In this document: positions 61,895 through 64,000 of the stretch, piece after piece
How the letters are laid out: each line of letters begins with the position of its first letter
Numbering within the stretch: the stretch's first letter is position 1
Source: Streptomyces sp. 3214.6
GTDB taxonomy: Bacteria > Actinomycetota > Actinomycetes > Streptomycetales > Streptomycetaceae
DNA length: 64,000 nucleotides
NCBI RefSeq assembly: GCF_900129855.1
Contig: NZ_LT670819.1
Coordinates: forward strand, 1,426,001 to 1,490,000
Direction of reading: 5' to 3'
Program-made: the position numbers and the translations under genes
Notes under the pieces: generated by a model
What the model saw: the letters and a program-made list of their open reading frames with translations, nothing else
The model's database searches: none
Told to the model about the DNA's origin: nothing

Positions 61895-63970
61895 TCAGAT
61901 ACGTCGCAGTCGGATAACCGTCGCATCAAGGTCGCCCCGCAGTCCGGTCCGCAGCCCGCGGTGCAGCAGCACGGCCCCTCGGTGCACTTCGCCCGTTTCA
62001 CGGCATTCGTACGACGCTGTCGGGTCGAGCCCGCGCAGCCGAAGCGCCGGAACGGGCTCGCCGAACCGCTGTGCCTGAAGCCAGGCGAGGACGACCGCCT
62101 CGTCGCCGCGTACGTACTGGACGGCGCTCAGGCCACCGGCCGGCGGCCGCAGCCGATAGAGGTCGCCATGCTGCACGAGAGGCCGGATCTCCTTGTAGAG
62201 GCCCACCCACTCGCGCGCCTCGGCCAGCTCCTCCTCGCTCCATTCGGAGAGGTCCCCTCCGACGCCGAGCACCCCGGCCATGGCGCTTACGAACCGGAAG
62301 CGCAGCGAGCTGACCCGGCCGTTGAGCTGGGCGTTCGGGCTGTCCGTGACCCAGGCGGCCATGACCCTGGCGGGGTGGATCTGACTGAAGCCGTGCTGGA
62401 TGTCGAGCCGGTCGAGGGGGTCGGTGTTGTCGGAGGTCCACACCTGGTCGGTGCGGCTCATGATGCCGAGGTCGATGCGTCCGCCGCCGCCCGAGCAGGA
62501 CTCGAAGGCGACGCCCGGGTGGGCGGCCCGCAGCCGGTCCAGCAGGGCGTAGAGGGCCCGCACATGGTCCACCCAGAGGCGCTGCGGGTAGGGATCGTCC
62601 GGCCAGCCGGCGTCGGTGAAACAGCGGTTGAAGTCCCACTTCACGTAGTCGACGGGGGCGCTGGACAGGAGGGCGTCGAGCTGTTCCCAGAGGTACTCCT
62701 GGACGTCCTCGCGCGCGAGGTTCAGTACGAGCTGATTGCGGAACTCCGTCCGCTTTCGTCCCGTTTGGAACTGCACCCAGTCGGGGTGCGCCCGGTACAG
62801 GTCGCTGTCGGGGTTGACCATCTCGGGCTCGACCCAGATGCCGAACTGCATACCGAGGGCGTGCACATAGTCGGCGAGCGGCTTCAGCCCCTTCGGGAAG
62901 CGGTCGGGGTTGGGCCGCCAGTCACCGAGCCCGGCGTGGTCGCCGGTGCGCGCCCCGAACCAGCCGTCGTCGACGACGAACAGCTCGACGCCGATCGCCG
63001 CGGCGCGCCGGGCGAGGGTCGCCTGCTGCTCCTCGGAGATGTCGAAGTAGGTGGCCTCCCAGGAGTTGAAGAGCACCGGCCGGTCCCCCTCGGCGTCCGG
63101 GATCACGTGCGCCCGCTGGTAGGCGTGCCAGGTGCGGCTCGCCCCGCCGAACCCGGCGTCGCTCCACAGACCGGCGAAGACGGGCGTGATGAAGGACTCC
63201 CCCGTCGCCAGGCGCAGCAGGCCCGAGTCGTCGTAGCCGGCGCCACCGGTGATCTGCACGCGCGCGTCGGGGAGCTGGGCGACGGCGATCCGCCAGGAGC
63301 CCGACCAGCCGAGGGCACAGCCGTAGACCTCGCCGCGTTCCTCGGTCGCGTCGGTGTCCAGGGCGACCCAGGGCAGATGCTGGTGCCCCGTGTGGCCGCG
63401 GCGGCTGCCGATGACCTTCTCACCGTAGGTGAGGGGGGAGACGGTGAGCCGGGACTCCGCGGCCCAGCGGCCGTGCAGCTGCGACAGCCGCCAGCCCTCG
63501 CGCTCGGGCAGGGTCCAGACAGCGGAGTCGGCGCGCAGCAGCTCCAGCGGCCGCTCGTCCTCGTTGCGCAGGGTCGTCCAGCGTTCGACGACGTCTCCTC
63601 GCATCCGGTAGTGCAGGGTGACGGCGAGCCCGCCGTCCCGGAAGCGCAGCCGCAGACCGTCGCCGTCTACCTCGTACGCCTCGAAGGTCCACTCGGTGCC
63701 GCGCCGCTCTTCGGTGCGCACGGACAGGGCGGGCCGGACGAAGCGGGGGCCGCCCTCGACCGGGTACTCCTCGCGGCCGTCGAGCGGGCCCTCGAAGGAC
63801 GCCCCGCGCTCCGACGGCGGCAGCGCGGCGAGTGCCTCGGCGTCCGCGAGCGCGATGCCCGGGCCCCAGTGCAGGTGGATCAGCTCGTCGGCCTCGGTGA
63901 GATGGAGGGCGTAGCTGCTCGTGGGCCCCGAAAGGAGCCAGGTACGGCCGTTGTCGGCGATCTCGGGCAT
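61895..63970 (-). CDS. Alpha-galactosidase, GH36 family
   Basis: 691 residues. KWDFNR holds the nucleophile D446, and SDNTDPLDR the acid/base D514. LFVVDDGWFG, GIWVEPEMVNPDSDLY and FESCSGGGGRIDLGI are further GH36 marks, with the N-terminal beta-supersandwich before them. It releases terminal alpha-galactose from raffinose-type sugars or galactomannan. No signal peptide, so cytoplasmic. ATG 63970 follows GGGGG; a TTG one codon earlier is possible. Confidence 0.95.
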   Translation of the reverse strand: MPEIADNGRTWLLSGPTSSYALHLTEADELIHLHWGPGIALADAEALAALPPSERGASFEGPLDGREEYPVEGGPRFVRPALSVRTEERRGTEWTFEAYEVDGDGLRLRFRDGGLAVTLHYRMRGDVVERWTTLRNEDERPLELLRADSAVWTLPEREGWRLSQLHGRWAAESRLTVSPLTYGEKVIGSRRGHTGHQHLPWVALDTDATEERGEVYGCALGWSGSWRIAVAQLPDARVQITGGAGYDDSGLLRLATGESFITPVFAGLWSDAGFGGASRTWHAYQRAHVIPDAEGDRPVLFNSWEATYFDISEEQQATLARRAAAIGVELFVVDDGWFGARTGDHAGLGDWRPNPDRFPKGLKPLADYVHALGMQFGIWVEPEMVNPDSDLYRAHPDWVQFQTGRKRTEFRNQLVLNLAREDVQEYLWEQLDALLSSAPVDYVKWDFNRCFTDAGWPDDPYPQRLWVDHVRALYALLDRLRAAHPGVAFESCSGGGGRIDLGIMSRTDQVWTSDNTDPLDRLDIQHGFSQIHPARVMAAWVTDSPNAQLNGRVSSLRFRFVSAMAGVLGVGGDLSEWSEEELAEAREWVGLYKEIRPLVQHGDLYRLRPPAGGLSAVQYVRGDEAVVLAWLQAQRFGEPVPALRLRGLDPTASYECRETGEVHRGAVLLHRGLRTGLRGDLDATVIRLRRI

Positions 63971-64000
63971 CAAACCCCCACTAATTCGAACAGGTGCAAT

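Overview
The window is chromosomal DNA from an actinomycete, almost certainly Streptomyces. It has very high G+C, GTG/TTG starts with AGGAG-type ribosome sites, a conservon (cvnABCD), a WhiB-like protein, a SARP regulator and a c-di-AMP (ydaO-type) riboswitch in front of a cell-wall hydrolase. One TTA codon, rare in this genus, sits at the start of a biosynthetic gene.

Layout. 1-5632: edge of a lipid/polyketide locus, with a PKS of order ACP-KS-AT (truncated by the window edge), a translationally coupled fatty acyl-AMP ligase and a divergent MFS exporter. 6064-8742: tRNA-Pro, a DUF309 gene and two genes of the aerobic cobalamin route (cobF, cobK) around an MFS remnant. 9167-16608: TetR with enoyl-CoA hydratase and thioesterase, a TauE permease, a lipase, a WhiB-Dps-DUF3140 unit, an M20 hydrolase, a LuxR fragment and a HAD phosphatase. 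16730-22853: a methyltransferase, a glutamine-synthetase-like ligase coupled to an amidohydrolase (split FluG), a NUDIX-like protein, a thioredoxin-like ferredoxin and MurJ.

22956-33030 is a membrane and secreted-protein zone: an M50 protease, an M15-like protein lacking one metal ligand, a 734-residue DUF1906/peptidoglycan-binding protein, two SH3-like secreted proteins, a penicillin-binding-type hydrolase, a winged-helix regulator and several decaying paralogues. Two of its promoters share the same palindrome at the same distance from a -10-like box. 33051-35380 encodes a Ser/Thr kinase with an outer lysozyme/transglycosylase-like domain, coupled to an FHA protein. A second, identical tRNA-Pro follows.

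36105-41818: small enzymes, an XRE-cupin regulator beneath a clear operator palindrome, and the threonine-to-glycine pathway (tdh-kbl) with a LysR regulator and a GPP34 protein. 41835-46712 is a conservon with an added GAF gene. 47299-53032 is a regulatory island: a broken TetR, a shortened SARP, an unrecognised 55-residue ORF, an intact TetR and an HSL-family hydrolase. 53145-63970: a metallo-beta-lactamase-fold hydrolase, an amino-acid dehydrogenase with TetR, a SIMPL protein, a GDSL lipase, two secreted polysaccharide-active proteins, the riboswitch-controlled LysM-M23 hydrolase and a GH36 alpha-galactosidase.

Functional calls come from reading protein motifs; no database search was possible. 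Most intergenic regulatory calls are inference from symmetry and spacing.
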